The notes: generated by a model from the sequence alone, not told the origin. DNA of 64,000 bases from Armillaria gallica (GCA_037576215.1 JBANDB010000005.1:5146001-5210000), one strand, 5' to 3'; positions 32,819 through 44,840 are shown, counted from the first letter of the stretch. Numbers and translations: made by a program.

Positions 32819-34195
32819 CTAGTCCCTCGCCCCGCGCGTTGGAGCTGCCGGGATCACAAAGCCATTGCCGCCTATCGAGCTCCACCCGTCCTCCCCGCCT
32901 CTTTCATTGCTTCTTATAAGAGTGGCAATACTAGCCGTATGCCGATGGCCCTTCTTCCGGCCCACCTCGACCGCCCCAGCACCTTTATTTATGAGAAAAG
33001 GAGCGGCACTCGTAGGCGTAGCCCCGGGTAACGGCGACCGATACGTGATGTCCATCTCCTCATCATCTGAAGCATGCGAGCTCTCGCTGAGATCGAAATC
33101 TGCTGCCGCGTCTGCCATGACGTCTCCTGCTGCCGTTCTCCGCGGTGCCTCGAGATCATATATATCGTACTTGGACCTCTGTACGTAATTTGTGAGTTCC
33201 CCTGGGCCAGCAACCGCTCCCGGACCCTTGAGATTGTCAGGGAGGAAGAGGTAGAAGGTGACGGTAGCGAGGCAGGCGCCGACTACGACATCAATGAGAT
33301 AGTGATGTGTCAGATACATGGTAGCCCAATACAGTACGCCGGCATAGAACCAGACGAAACGGGTGGTTTGGGGGAAGAAATGTGCCACGACCAACGCCTC
33401 CATCGTTGCGCCGCCGGCGTGGAGAGAGGGAAAGGCGCCAAAGATGACGGGCGCGTTGGAAAAGGATATGGTGTACCCACTGCCGTGGAACATGTGGTCT
33501 ATGCGGATAAGCCCACCTGGGGATCCCTTCATACCGTAGTTAGCCGGGGTCAGGCCGTAGATCAGCTCGTACCAGGGCGCGGCACAAGGGAAGATGATCT
33601 GGATGAGGACCCCGACGAGCATCATGTACCCGAATGCGCTTGACCAGAAGTGGAGGGCTTCCTTGGCTCTAAAGAGCCAAATGAATGCCGCAATAAAGAA
33701 AGGGATGGAAAAGTGTCCGACACCGTACGGTATCCATGCGATGATGTCAAGTACCGGATGAGTAAACCGTGTCAGGATGTCGGAAATATTTGCGCCGAAC
33801 AAAACCGACTCGAGGGTGGGCAGAAGTACGACAGAGATGTTGGGCCTCCACTCGTTTGGAATAAACGTTGACGCAAAAAAGGTGAGGACCCAGGTGAGGA
33901 TCGGTATGGCGGGAAGGAAGAATTGGCAGGTAAGTGGTATCAAAAGCATGACAGCAAAGGCGATGGGTATAAGGAATTTGAGAATGAGGCTAGGAATGAA
34001 AGATAACCAAAAGGCAGCTAGGATAGCATGGAAGATGTAGATGCTGTCCGAGAGCGTGAATTCGTGTTTTTGGAGGCGAGCAAAGGTGTCCTTGGGCGAC
34101 AGAGATTTGTCGAGGCGACCCACGGCAGCCTTGAGGGCGTTCCATAGGGTGACGAACGACTGGTTCCGGGAAATCATTAGTTTGCTATGCACCAT
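32819..34195 (-). CDS. AUR1: Inositol phosphorylceramide synthase catalytic subunit
   Basis: Transfers phosphoinositol from phosphatidylinositol to ceramide in the Golgi; essential in fungi and the target of aureobasidin A. Single-exon frame of 458 residues from MVHSKLMISRNQ (first in-frame ATG, 34195). Several membrane helices: YIFHAILAAFWLSFIPSLIL, FLIPIAFAVMLLIPLTCQFF, PILTWVLTFFASTFIP. The AUR1 block ANISDILTRFTHPVLDIIAW is followed by IPYGVGHFSIPF. PAP2-type motifs: FGAFPSLHAGGATMEALVVA (His in SLH, about 33420) and YLTHHYLIDVVVGACLATVT (His and Asp, about 33290), which form the active site. The C-terminal about 100 residues are hydrophilic. Intact. Confidence 0.95.
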   Translation of the reverse strand: MVHSKLMISRNQSFVTLWNALKAAVGRLDKSLSPKDTFARLQKHEFTLSDSIYIFHAILAAFWLSFIPSLILKFLIPIAFAVMLLIPLTCQFFLPAIPILTWVLTFFASTFIPNEWRPNISVVLLPTLESVLFGANISDILTRFTHPVLDIIAWIPYGVGHFSIPFFIAAFIWLFRAKEALHFWSSAFGYMMLVGVLIQIIFPCAAPWYELIYGLTPANYGMKGSPGGLIRIDHMFHGSGYTISFSNAPVIFGAFPSLHAGGATMEALVVAHFFPQTTRFVWFYAGVLYWATMYLTHHYLIDVVVGACLATVTFYLFLPDNLKGPGAVAGPGELTNYVQRSKYDIYDLEAPRRTAAGDVMADAAADFDLSESSHASDDEEMDITYRSPLPGATPTSAAPFLINKGAGAVEVGRKKGHRHTASIATLIRSNERGGEDGWSSIGGNGFVIPAAPTRGARD

Positions 34196-34501
34196 GGTCA
34201 GCAACAGGCGCCCGTACAGAGCTGGCTGACTACTCACTCTTCTACCGACTGATGCACCTCGACAAGATGCTCCTGGATCGTCGTCGTTAGCTAGAATACA
34301 CAGAATACGTGCACGGTGCACTCAGGGCAGTGACAGCAGACGGCGGCGGTGGTGGTCAGGGTAAGAAAACGAACAATAATCACTCGTACCAGTTCGGGAC
34401 GAGTTCGGACTAAAACAAATATGACGTAATTTGACCCTACAACCAACCTCGTTTAGGCATCCCTTCGTCGCTGTCTAAATTGTCTCTTGTCCGCTACCAC
34501 C

Positions 34502-35485
34502 ATGTCCAAGTCCTCCAAATTTCCCTGGGATACCCTAAAAGCAGAGACGCTGCGCGCCATCTGTCGCGACATCGGCATAGGATTTGTCGGAAAGCGCGAA
34601 ACGGTACTTTCCCACCTGCAGCTTATCCACGAAATTGGCCGTAAGGCTCGTCGCCTTCAGGCTTTGCCTAGCTTTTTCACCTCTTTTTGCAGTTGATAAA
34701 GCCCTGCCAAAAATCAAGGATTCACCAGTGACCGAACCAGCTTCAGCGCGCACTCGTAAGCGCAAGAGTGACGCGGCAAATGTCGAACCAGAAAGCCCTC
34801 CCAAATCTCGCGCCAAGCGCCCCCGTCCATCAGACACAGAGCCTGCCTCTACTCCCCGTCGTACACGTGCCAATACCGCTCTTGAAGAGTCACCTCGTCG
34901 CAGTAGCAGGAAGACGAAACCAACCGAGAAAATTTCAGCCAAAACCAAAGTGGTGGTGAAGGCAAAACCGACAGCAAAGACTCCCAGCAAAGCGAAGCCA
35001 AGGAAGAGAGTTTCAGCTCCCAATAGCCGATCGTCTCAGTTCGATGGTGTTGTCGTTCCTAGGATCAAACGAACAAGGCCTGGAGATGTGAACGGTGCGG
35101 TGGTTGAGGGTGAGGGAGAAGGGGGATCTGGGTCCTCTCCTGTGAAGAAGCAGGAGGCCGACGATGAGGAGAGTAAGGCTTCTTCAAGCTATGGTAGCTC
35201 GAACAAAGGTCCGTGGTCGTATTTCATCCTGTCCTCCTGCTTATCATCCATCGGCACAGAAAACGAAGAGATTCCCGCTGGACAGGACGGAGAAGATAGC
35301 AAGGAGCAGGGTGAGTGACATTGGTTTTTCATTGTGAACGCTCGTTAATCGGTTATACAGGGCCCGCTGCTCCAAGTTCTGGACTCGATGAGACCTCGGA
35401 CGCTGACGCCGATGGCTCTCCGGAACCTATCGAAGGCGCCGACCCCGCAGAGACAGAGATTGTGGATGCTACCGCTGCAACATGA
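34502..35485 (+). CDS. Lysine-rich basic nuclear protein, possible SAP-like N-terminus
   Basis: Divergent from AUR1 with about 300 bp between the starts. Exon 1 (34502-34642) has FPWDTLKAETLRAICRDIGI followed by GKRETVLSHLQLIHEIG, which resembles a SAP-type helix-extended-helix DNA-binding fold. After an intron (gtaagg...ttgcag) comes a long disordered basic region with repeated Lys/Arg/Ser/Pro, including RTRKRKSDAA and SPPKSRAKRPRPSD (likely nuclear localisation), EKISAKTKVVVKAKPTAKTP, then acidic segments. Introns near 35208-35261 and 35310-35361; the stop follows EIVDATAAT. About 270 residues. Role in chromatin is inference from composition. Confidence 0.7.
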
Positions 35486-36073
35486 GAGTTTCTTGGACGA
35501 TGCTTTGCTTAGACAAAATTACTGTATATTCTTCTTTGATTCCCCTTTGGTCTGCTATTTGCTTATTTCTCACACACGTGCAGGGTTGTCGTCTGTTGTA
35601 CATGCTATGAATTTTGGAGACGACGCCTGCGGTCTGTTCCGACTCCTATGAATGAATATAGGTATCGGTCATTATACTCTCTTGAAAATTCTACGGTGGA
35701 ATCAATTGATGGCGGCTTTTACCAACTCTCCCAGCGACCATGCGAATTTTTTATTCATGCGCGGCCTTTGACGATGTCCACGTCCTCTGTAACTGTCGCA
35801 GCAGAGGCTAGTGCCTTTTAACTGGTGAAAAACTTAACTTTAAAGGACTTTGATCTAGCGATGCCTTTCTCTGGAAGCTGAAATCGGAACCTTTTACTTT
35901 AGGCAGCCACGTGGACGAAACGCCGACTGGTAAACGAGCCTACATCGACGCTTTGCTCTTTGTGAGGGACTCTAGTTGAGACACAGCCATACATACGCCC
36001 TTGAAATTTACCCATCACCATCTTCGTTCTTGTCCACTGTCGTCGCTTGTCGTCGGCTCACAAAAATATCTTC
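35486..36073. other. Intergenic, no gene recognised
   Basis: About 590 bp: 3' UTR of the basic protein gene and flank of the relic to the right. No supported frame. Confidence 0.5.
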
Positions 36074-36880
36074 ATGTCCCAAGTCTCAAGCTGCATGGCT
36101 CAAATCATTCGCTCCACCAAGTCTGATTGGGCGCCTAGTGAACTCACCCGTTTCAACATTGAAATTCATGACGTTGACACCGCGACTTTCGCCAATACTC
36201 CAGACTAATGTCTCCCCCACTATCCTCAACAACCTTTCAGCGCGGCGAGGTCCTTTGATGAAAATGGAGCGCCAATTCTTCCAGTATATGAAGTATGCCA
36301 CTAGAGGAGAGGAGTCTGCAGTTGATGACTTTGCGGCACTCATCTTGCGGATGCTCGACTACGACAACGCATATTGCGTCATACACCGATGCAAAGAGCT
36401 TTCATTCGTCATGTGCGGTCAGAGCGTTGATGCAAAGCCGGACGTCCTTTTCCTTGTGAAAGTGTGTAGTTCTGTTTAACCGTCCTGCTGAACCTGACGT
36501 GATAGTACAGCGGTCCATCCCCTCAAATGATCCTGAGCCGCAGCTTATCGCAGAGGCAGTTGCGGCCTTCTATCAAAACAACCTAAGCTGTGCTCACTCT
36601 CGCCTTTCTCTACCAGTATTCTTTCTGTAGGTACCCTTCCGGCATCCAAAGTCTTCCCCGGCATCACGATGATTGGCACCGTTCCCATCTTCTATCGTAT
36701 CCCGGTCACTGCAGAGCTTGTTAGGTGCATCGAAACTGCAGCATACCCAACTCGGGCCACAATTGTGCAGGGGTTTGTTCCGCTGGTCCCTGATCAAGCG
36801 TTGTATATGGAAGATGGTCTGGTATCTCTTGAGAACCGGTGGATTGTCATGCAGTGCTTTGAAGCGTTTTAAAGTGTTTA
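36074..36880 (+). pseudogene. Frameshifted member of a common Agaricomycete unknown family
   Basis: Reads MSQVSSCMAQIIRSTKSDW, then LTRFNIEIHDVDTATFANTP, meets TAA (about 36207), and resumes one frame over with VSPTILNNLSARRGPLMKME. Next AVDDFAALILRMLDYDNAYC, FVMCGQSVDAKPDVLFLV; after an intron-like gap SNDPEPQLIAEAVAAFYQNN, and after another SKVFPGITMIGTVPIFYRIP with VPDQALYMEDGL, and finally QCFEAF followed by an early TAA (extra T before what was probably KVFI). This set of motifs is frequent in Agaricomycete genomes as an uncharacterised protein. Two separate one-base indels make it a pseudogene, unless they are sequencing errors. Confidence 0.65.
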
Positions 36881-37151
36881 TAGTGAGTCTTTCTGTCTCA
36901 TTGCAAGGGTTCACATACTAATATTTGCGTTTCAGACTGCAGACTGACGGGCGGCCCTTCATGTTATCTGTCAAGGCTATCTGAATATGTGTGTTACAGC
37001 TTTGCTTTCGGCTCGATTTTCGATTTTCGATTTTCGGGACATGCCATATGCTCTTCTACTCAGGTACGTTCCTCATTTTTATCTTGAAAGACATGCCCTT
37101 CCGTAGCGCATATCTGTCCCAAATTCATTGATAATGGCATACTCAGTTCGT

Positions 37152-38232
37152 TTAATTATCCAAAGAATATCCAATCGGAATACCCTCATTCTTCTTCTGC
37201 ATTTCAATGAGGCGGTCAAGCATCGCCTTTCCCTTAACGGTCAAGCCATCGCGAAAGATATCCTCTTTCATCCACCCCAGTCCGTGTTGGAGGACGTTGC
37301 GAGCACGCACAGAACCACCGCGGACGTCGCCCACGGAGGCGTGAAGCGTCGCACGTTTGGCTTTGGCGCTATAGGTACCAAGATGGAGGATATTGCTGTT
37401 ATAGAAGACGGTATCACCGGCTAAAGCAGTAAGTCTTCGTGGTCTAGCAGCGGTGGAAACTTACGTTTCAATACCACAGGGATGGCACCGGGCATGTCGA
37501 GTGGATCTGCCGGTGCATCCATCGTAGTAGAGTGCATTCGCTGTTCGGCAGTCCGTGGAACGCTGTGCGAGCCTGGAACAACGTACAGGCAAGCGTCTTC
37601 GTACAGTGCTCTTTCAGCAAGAACAGTGAGACAGTTGTTGATATTCGAGGACGATCGCCGAGAGCTTACGTGTTCCATTGGATCTAAGCAGCCAAGCAAC
37701 GGTGAACTTTCCGGTACAGAGCCCTAATGTCGTACGTACCCCATGGTTCCAGAGAGCCAACGCCGCCTTTTCCTCCTCAAGGCTAGCATCCCCCTTCACG
37801 TCATCCCTATGCCATCTCAGAGCAAAATTATGCGAGATGGGATTTATCAACAGGTTGAATAGCTCTATCGTGCGCGACATCAGCACCATCAAGGCGCTAT
37901 CTACTGCACTCACCCATCTGCAGGTCCTCTTCTTCGCATCCTAGCAGTTCCTTCACGATGTCGGTCAGAGCATCGGATGTGTACCACCCGGCAAAGATGG
38001 GATGGCCCAGCTCGGGGTGCATGAGCATCTGCACACCCCAGGAGTCGTCATCATCCGCGTCATACGGTGGGAACTGCTTCCCAACTGTTCGGCGGAGCGC
38101 CCAACGCCCGCTCCGCGTACGCTCCACGACGTCCTCACACGCCGTTCGCAGTAAAGGGAGATCAGACGGCGAAACGAGATCGGGTACGATTACGAAGCCT
38201 TGAGAGGTAAGTTGGTTCTTGAGGGCCGACAT
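37152..38232 (-). CDS. Phytanoyl-CoA dioxygenase family (PhyH) protein
   Basis: Fe(II)/2-oxoglutarate-dependent dioxygenase; substrate unknown. Starts MSALKNQLTSQGFVIVPDLV (the usual PhyH N-terminus), then WGVQMLMHPELGHPIFAGWY, then after an intron ELFNLLINPISHNFALRWHR with the HxD iron motif in WHRDDV (about 37800). CLYVVPGSHSVPRT follows, and GDTVFYNSNILHLGTYSAKA (distal His, about 37375) precedes KRATLHASVGDVRGG (2-oxoglutarate Arg region). Ends EGIPIGYSLDN-stop at 37152. Four or five short introns. Metal ligands are kept, so probably active. Confidence 0.88.
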
Positions 38233-38859
38233 GATAATGGTGTTATATCATGACGTTGATAACCGGGTATCCTGCAACATCTTACCCTGTGGACCGGTAA
38301 GCAGGATTTTTAGTCACGGTCAGCTGATGACGGATGAAGGTAGTCCGAGAACTGGTTGAATGTTGGCTATGCATGCCAAGTGGGAGCAAGGTAAGAGATT
38401 TCTACCTTGCCGTTAGAGGCTCGATGGTCATAGGTTATGGCTAGACCAACACGAAGAGGATGGAGTATCCTCGGGATATGTAGTTGCAGATGGATCTCCC
38501 CCTCCTCCATGAGGCCTAATTATCCCTGGTACATCCTTACACTTCCACGATCCATTCGTGGAGGCTGACAGGGAGAATTGCATCAACGTAGTTCCAATTT
38601 CACACCACTCCCACCAAGATCCCGGGAGCCAATATAAGAACCGGGCTCCGATAGACCGGACTCTCACCTATCCCGGCAGCCGTAATGTTTCCCTCTCAGA
38701 AACCTTGGACAATCCAGAAAGCACCTCGCTAGACTACAGCCACACGGAGAATTCGTGTTCCACCTTGTATTGGTGGTCCCCGTCTCGCCGTAACATGTTT
38801 CTGATTGATGTGCGGTCGATGTATATAAACGCGGCTGGGATGTCCGTCTCCCTTTTACA
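38233..38859. other. Shared promoter region of divergent genes
   Basis: About 630 bp between the PhyH gene (-) and the DUF6534-like gene (+). No coding frame with support. Confidence 0.5.
38822..38828 (+). promoter_or_regulatory. TATA-like box of the DUF6534-type gene
   Basis: TATATAA lies 32 bp before the ATG at 38860, a plausible core promoter distance for a short 5' UTR in fungi. Confidence 0.4.
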
Positions 38860-40864
38860 ATGTCAACGCCGGACACATGTCCCATCGGACACGTTAGCAT
38901 AAACGTCTCTGAGATTGTCGACGGGCTGTATTATGGTGAGTTTACCTTCCCAGTTCATAGCATGGGCTCACGCTGCATTTCTTTTCAGGATATGCTCTTT
39001 CAACTGCGTGAGTACAGGGTATCTCATCCCTTCTCAGTGACTGACTCGCGATATGACAGACTGTTTGGTATAACGATCGTGCAGGCCTGGAATTATTTCA
39101 ACACGAATGCAGATGGATGGCTCATGCGTTCACTTGTGAGTCCTGCCTGTTTAACAAGATTGCGACCATCCTGTCGACCTTTGTCTGTAGGTAGCGTTTC
39201 TAGTGTGCGCAACTTGTCTTCAGATTTTTTCTTCGGGATTTCCTGAACGTCTTGGCAGAGCCATGGACGCTGCTGTGACCGGTGTGAACACGCAGATTTT
39301 GCATCACTATGTTGTGAGGAGCTTAATTTTTGACATTCTTGTATGCTAACGGAGCGCCCTAGGTTGATAACTTTGGGAATACGGATCAAATGCAGATTAT
39401 CATACAGTGAGCAGCGGATGGAGCGTTCGTGTACGCGCTGATGACACTTTTAGTTCATTCGACGCAGAGGTGATGATGACCGCTGTTGTGGTTTTGATGT
39501 GAGTGTCCGGACCGCTTTGCTGACTCAAGATGTTGAATGTCGCATTACTGCAGCGTCGAATTGTTCTTTGTTGTCAGAATCTATAAACGTGAGTCGTGAC
39601 GGGTGAACGGTCCGAGACGAAGTTCACTTTGACATCTTTTTAGTCAATTCCAAAAACTGGCTCGTTCCTGCTGTAATCGTGAGTCATCTTATATTGATAT
39701 ACTCCTCCCTCTCATTCAGAGCCTTCAGACTGTTTTGGCGGTGGGAAGCTTTGGTGAGTATATATCCAATTTTTTCGGGCACTCCTAATCTTGCTACTTC
39801 ATCTGGCAGGTTCGTGTACTGGTAAGTGCTATGAGACTATTTTTGACGTGAGAAGATTCTGATTTCCCTCTCTAGCTTTCGTCGTCGCACAAATTCAAGA
39901 CGACAGTACCGTGGGACTTAGCAAAAAGGACAGAGTGGTAAGCATAATCACCTCATGCGCACACCTTCTAATAGTCCCGCAGGGAACAATTTCAGCGTTC
40001 AACGGCTCAGCAGCCCTTGCGGATATCCTTATCACAATCGCCTTATCTTGGAATCTATCTCAGAGCCGATCAGGGATCCCTCGGTAAGTGATGCACAATC
40101 TTTGGGCGCGCATCTAACCTCGAAATGAACTTTCAGGACAAACAATGTAATCCAAAAAATGCTCACGTATACCATCAACCGGGGCGTGCTGGTGACCGTC
40201 ACGCAGACTCTGACGCTGATTATGTATAGCGTGGAACAGACGAATTTGCACTGGTGCGTTGACAACTTTCGTTCTACCTGCCTGATTAGTTATACCGAGC
40301 GTTAGGATGCCTACACACTTGAGCATAAATAAGGTATATGTTATCACGATGCGTACGTCCTCTTCAGTTTGTTTTCTGTCTCTTCTTGGCTCAACCTTGC
40401 CATGATTCTATATAGTGGCCATGTGAGCTCTTTCGACCCGTACCCCTGTGCTACACCATAACTCAACGCTGTTCACTGTAGCTTGAACACTCGACCAGCC
40501 CTCCGTGAACAGCTCAATAGCGCCGTGACCGAGAGTCTTGCATTCAATAGCTCTAGCAATCCCTCGCAGGGTCGATTCTCACTCGCTCGTAGCCGAGTAA
40601 TCAACGACGTGGAAGTCGTGAATCTTGGTTTGAGAGAGCGGACGATTGAGTTTTCGCAGGCTCATGGTTCTGATGATCAGTTGGTGCGTCCCTCAGCTTG
40701 ACTTGTGGATGCAAGGGTCCTGATGATCACTACGTAGCATGATGAATCGTATGGAAAGGGTAATTCTCAGCTCTAACGGATCTTTGTGCTATCACTGATT
40801 AGTTGTTGCAGCCGCAGGATCCGGATTTGCGGCGACGACACTTGGAGATCTAGAAGCATCGTAG
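38860..40864 (+). CDS. DUF6534-type multi-pass membrane protein
   Basis: Small-exon gene with about a dozen introns starting MSTPDTCPIGHVSINVSEIV. Hydrophobic segments include LFGITIVQAWNYFNTNADGW, EVMMTAVVVLIVELFFVVRI and SLQTVLAVGSF. The diagnostic block is NVIQKMLTYTINRGVLVTVT followed by QTLTLIMYSVEQTNLHWMPT and HLSINKVYVITMLAMLNTRP (40145-40505), the DUF6534 pattern of a penultimate and last helix plus LNxR. The cytoplasmic tail is Ser/Arg-rich (NDVEVVNLGLRERTIEF). These proteins have about seven helices and are greatly expanded in Agaricomycetes; function unknown. The end is set by GSGFAATTLGDLEAS-stop; middle exon edges (39180-39420) are uncertain. Confidence 0.75.
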
Positions 40865-41289
40865 AGTTAGGTACTTGATGTTCTTCACACCTGGTGTGAT
40901 CAGTTAATACGTATTAATATTGAGGGGGCAAGACTTGTATCATTAATACTATCCATAGAGCATCCTTGTATTATAACAATATTGTTCAGAGAAGGAAAGG
41001 GTTTTAAATCGAAAAACCGACTTGATACTGGTGAGGATGGCCAGCAAATGGCCAGTAGTTTGCGGCGGGAATAATGGATTTTGAATAGCCGAATTTCAAA
41101 AATTCAGCCTATAGTACGGGCACCCCACATCCGTACTCCAGGGTATTGACCGTAGTGTAGAGACATGAACGTCCCGGTAACCTTATTATTTATTTAATTA
41201 TATAATTAAGGACCAGATTTTTTAAATTCGAAAATGGTTAAATAATCCAAAACGACGTTTATCTCTTTCTTCCTTGATGGAATCTCTTG
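40865..41289. other. Intergenic, AT-rich
   Basis: About 425 bp. AT-rich stretch ttatttatttaattatataatt at about 41186-41207. No gene. Confidence 0.5.
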
Positions 41290-43188
41290 ATGGACAATTA
41301 CGACGTTCTGAACGTTGTTTCCCAAAATCTTGCTGCCATCGGAGGCATTACATTTGAAGCATTCGAGGCCTTACCTTACAAGCCACTACCAGACGTCCCC
41401 GATGCCTCGTACACAATTCTTCATTTTTCGACGACAGATAAGTTCCCTGTGAATAAAGAACAGAGACCAGCAGCAAATGCAAACCAGACCCTCCACGAGA
41501 CATGCCAGAAGGTTTTTGGGAGCACTGGGGCACTCAAGTTTGAATATCTCAACGAAGAAACGGATGAAAGTGCGTAACTACTTTACCTCTTCATCTCGTG
41601 TCTTTATCTCATCTCTGATTATTGATAATCCCTGGTAGACAAACAGTGTATCCTTACAATAACACGTCCGAATGGCTCGATGAGAAGCTACCAGTCGGAC
41701 GCAAATTTCACTCGGAAGGCGGAAGCAAAAGCACAGGTGTGCGAGAGGGCTATCGAGCACGATGCACTCAAATTTATCGCTGAAGGAGAGTCCAAGATCT
41801 CTGGACATCTGACTCTGTTGGAAGACGAAGGCAAGCTCGATGAGGGAGTCCCTGCAAAAGCCCCAGGAGTCAAAGCGATAGAGGACTGGTGCGAGGAGAG
41901 CAAACTTTTGATCAAGTGGTATGATATTACTACCAAGGATGGAGAGCGTGAGCCGGTACAAATATTTCCTGTCGCATCGCTGATCTTATCTTGCAGTTCA
42001 CGGTGCAGCTCTCCGGATCCTTGCGACTTCACATTCATTCCGTGTATACTCCACCGCCGCGCTGTACAAGAACTTCATTGAAGCTAAGGCTGCGTGTGCA
42101 GGAGTAGCAATTGCAGAAGGTGCCCTGAAATTCACCGGAGAAACTTCATTCGCCGCAGCACCCTCTGTTGTACAGATGACCCTTCAAGAATTCTACGATT
42201 TACTTCCCCGCCCGCTTCCCGAGCCTTCACTGACAAAGCAGAATGTGTCAGAAGTTCAAGCCGTCGGTTGGCTGAATCAGACCGTCCAATCGACGCGCGG
42301 TAGCCAGCTACAAGCTGAATACCTGCCCTTCACGGAGAATAGTCGTGGGTTTGCAATTCCTTATGTTTTTCCTTATACTCATTCTATTGCTAGTGTCGGG
42401 TTATCTCCTCCGAATTGACCGCCCGAATCTTAAGGAATGCAAATCATATATCGTTGATGCACGCTTCCACAAACGAAGCGATGCGAAAACGGCCGTCGCC
42501 TTAATGGCTATGTCCCAGGGTGTTGGCGAGTGGTTGAAGAAGGTAGCAAGAGACGTCAACAAGATAACACAAGAGATGAAGAGAATCAAAGATTCCTTTC
42601 TACCGAAATTGAACAAGGAGTGTCAGACCTCCAATGGCGAGCAGCCTACATTTGAGTGCAAGAATCAACGGGATGGTGAGCTTAATCTGTTCTCTCTGAC
42701 ACAGACCAGTCCATTTATTGGATGTCGCAGCATGGTCGTGTACACTAACAGTCAACTTGTCTCCGACTAAAGGCCAGCGAGATCTTCGAGAGTTTTCGGT
42801 GCCAACTCAATATCGCAACCAGTCCGACGCCAAGGTCGCGGTGTGCTGTAAAGCGGCCAATGAAAATCTTATCGAGCTCCTCCGTTTCCGAAGAGAACCT
42901 TCGCTTCCCCAGTACTTGGAAGCGAAGAAGCGGAAACAGCAGGATAACGAGGTCGAACCTTCCAATAAGCGGCAGAAGGTGGCCCAGTTGCAGACACAGC
43001 CATCGAATGTCAACAAGAGGCCGAAAGTGCAGAACACGCATCTTCCAGCACGCCCTCATAGCCATTTTCCGTATCCTCCTCCCAGCTATCCTCGATACAT
43101 GGCTCCTCCTTCCCCACCATCGTCAAACCCGCCTTCGTTCACTCCCTATATGCCGCTTCAGCGTCCATATAGGCCCCACCGACCCTAG
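41290..43188 (+). CDS. Protein with four tandem dsRBD-like modules and a proline-rich tail
   Basis: ATG 41290: MDNYDVLNVVSQNLAAIGG. Four related modules follow, each ending in an alpha helix with the pattern (K/R/N)x(S/A/E)(D/E)AK: RKAEAKAQVCERAIEHDALK (about 41713), NFIEAKAACAGVAIAEGALK (42080), KRSDAKTAVALMAMSQGVGE (42473), and NQSDAKVAVCCKAANENLIE (42817). The strands before modules 1 and 3 are also alike (LTITRPNG / LRIDRPNL). This looks like the second half of double-stranded RNA-binding domains, whose helix 2 has a conserved AKxxAA. The nuclear-type basic patch KRKQQDNEVEPSNKRQK and a tail rich in Pro, Tyr and Ser end the protein. Introns near 41571-41641, 41956-41997, 42346-42394 and 42675-42733. 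Function unknown; RNA binding is inference. Confidence 0.65.
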
Positions 43189-43882
43189 TGCGATCGAGAT
43201 TTACGCCTTTTGACTCAGGATTCTGAACTCGTGGTCAGAACTGGCGCAGTGTGTTCCAATACGCGTCGTGAATGTAATGGACTTCATTGCCATCTTTGCA
43301 CATCTCTTGGTGTGAGTATGTCGCTGCTAGGGATAGTACATGGATGTCGATGTGGTGCTGAAGCTGGATGGAGCACCTGTCACCTGGCCGTGGCTCGGCT
43401 GCTCATATGCCTTGCAGCACACTCATTGTCAATCAATTTGTTTCGGGTCCGAGGCACACTTATCTGAATGATGATCGTTTAGTCCTGTCAACGAGTAAAT
43501 ATTTCGCACTTTTAGAGGCTCAAAGATGTAGAAACCTGACAGTCGAAATGAACTTGAAAGTTCTTTTTTCGGTATCTCGGTCCTTTGAATTCAAGCGCCC
43601 CCGCAAATTCATTATTAACAGATCATTCTTGGCAAGTCTTACCTCATTTGCTTCCGTCACTTGCAGATGATTGAAACCCATTTTGGCCAGATCCCGCACG
43701 CTAGCGAATGAGGAACGGCCCACTTTCGGCAAGTGGTGTTATATTTATGGGTCTATATTCACACCAAACTGCAATATACGAATCTGAATCAGTCAATGTC
43801 GAAATCACGTCATTATGGTGAGATGAGATGGTATATAACACGCCCCTAGTCCTATATTCATTGACCACCACTACTTATCTCA
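43189..43882. other. Intergenic, no gene recognised
   Basis: About 690 bp; short frames only. TATA-like tatataac at about 43833 precedes the peroxiredoxin start by 50 bp. Confidence 0.5.
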
Positions 43883-44840
43883 ATGGCCGACCAGCATAAA
43901 GCCCTTCGACTTGGCAGCACTGCCCCCGATTTTGAGGCAGAGACGACGCTAGGCAAAATCAAGTTCCACGAGTGGTTGGGCAACTCTTGGGTATGTCTTG
44001 ACTTGGTGCCTTTTGTCGATACCGGGACGAATCTCTGCGTAGGGCGTCCTTTTCTCCCATCCAGGAGATTTCACCCCTGTCTGTACGACTGAGCTGGGTG
44101 AAGTCGCTCGGCGCGCGCCTGACTTTGCTAAGCGCAACGTCAAGGTTATCGGTATCTCTGCAAACGGTCTTGAGGAACACCACAAGTGGATTAAAGACAT
44201 TGAAGAATATGGAGGTAAAACGACGGGTCCTACCAATGTCGAATACCCCATCGTGAGTATCATATTTGATTGCTAGTCAGTGTATCTTGTACTGAAGCGA
44301 TTCAGATTGCCGATGCTGATCGCAAAATCTCCTACTTGTACGACATGCTGGATTACCAGGATGTTACCAACAGAGATGCAAAAGGACTACCATTCACTGT
44401 ACGTTGCCACTTGCATGTCCGACGCGTCTTCCCGTACCGACATAAACAAATGTAGATCCGCACAGTTTTCATCATCGACCCCAAAAAGGTCATCCGCCTG
44501 ACCATCTCTTACCCCGCTGTAGCCGGACGTAACTTTGTACGTTTTACGTCTACCTGTCCTTCATGCTTGTATCTGATGTATCGTGTTCTTAGGACGAAAT
44601 CATTCGTGTTATTGATGCCATCCAGCTGGGTGATAAGCACCGTGTTGCCACGCCAGTTAACTGGAACAAGGGTGACGATGTTATCGTTCACGCTAGCGTT
44701 AACAATGAGGAGGCGAAAACCTTGTTCCCTGAGCACAAGGTCCACTATGTGTGTACTTTATCCGTTCGTGGAGTGGCCAGTTATCTGACATTCCGCTTCT
44801 ATAGCCTTACCTCCGGACGACGCCTCTGAAGGTAGATTAA
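43883..44840 (+). CDS. 1-Cys peroxiredoxin (Prx6/mitochondrial PRX1 type)
   Basis: Thiol peroxidase that removes H2O2 and organic peroxides. Starts [20 protein letters not shown], then [19 protein letters not shown] across an intron (43991-44042), peroxidatic Cys in [14 protein letters not shown] (about 44085), [58 protein letters not shown] (Arg of the active site), and [20 protein letters not shown]. The tail contains [20 protein letters not shown] and [16 protein letters not shown], the long C-terminal domain typical of the 1-Cys group. No resolving cysteine seen. No organelle signal at this start. Intact. Confidence 0.95.

Noticed and set aside
33074..33643. 189-codon plus-strand frame
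   Set aside because: Lies antisense inside the clearly coding AUR1 exon; a shadow frame of a GC-rich gene.
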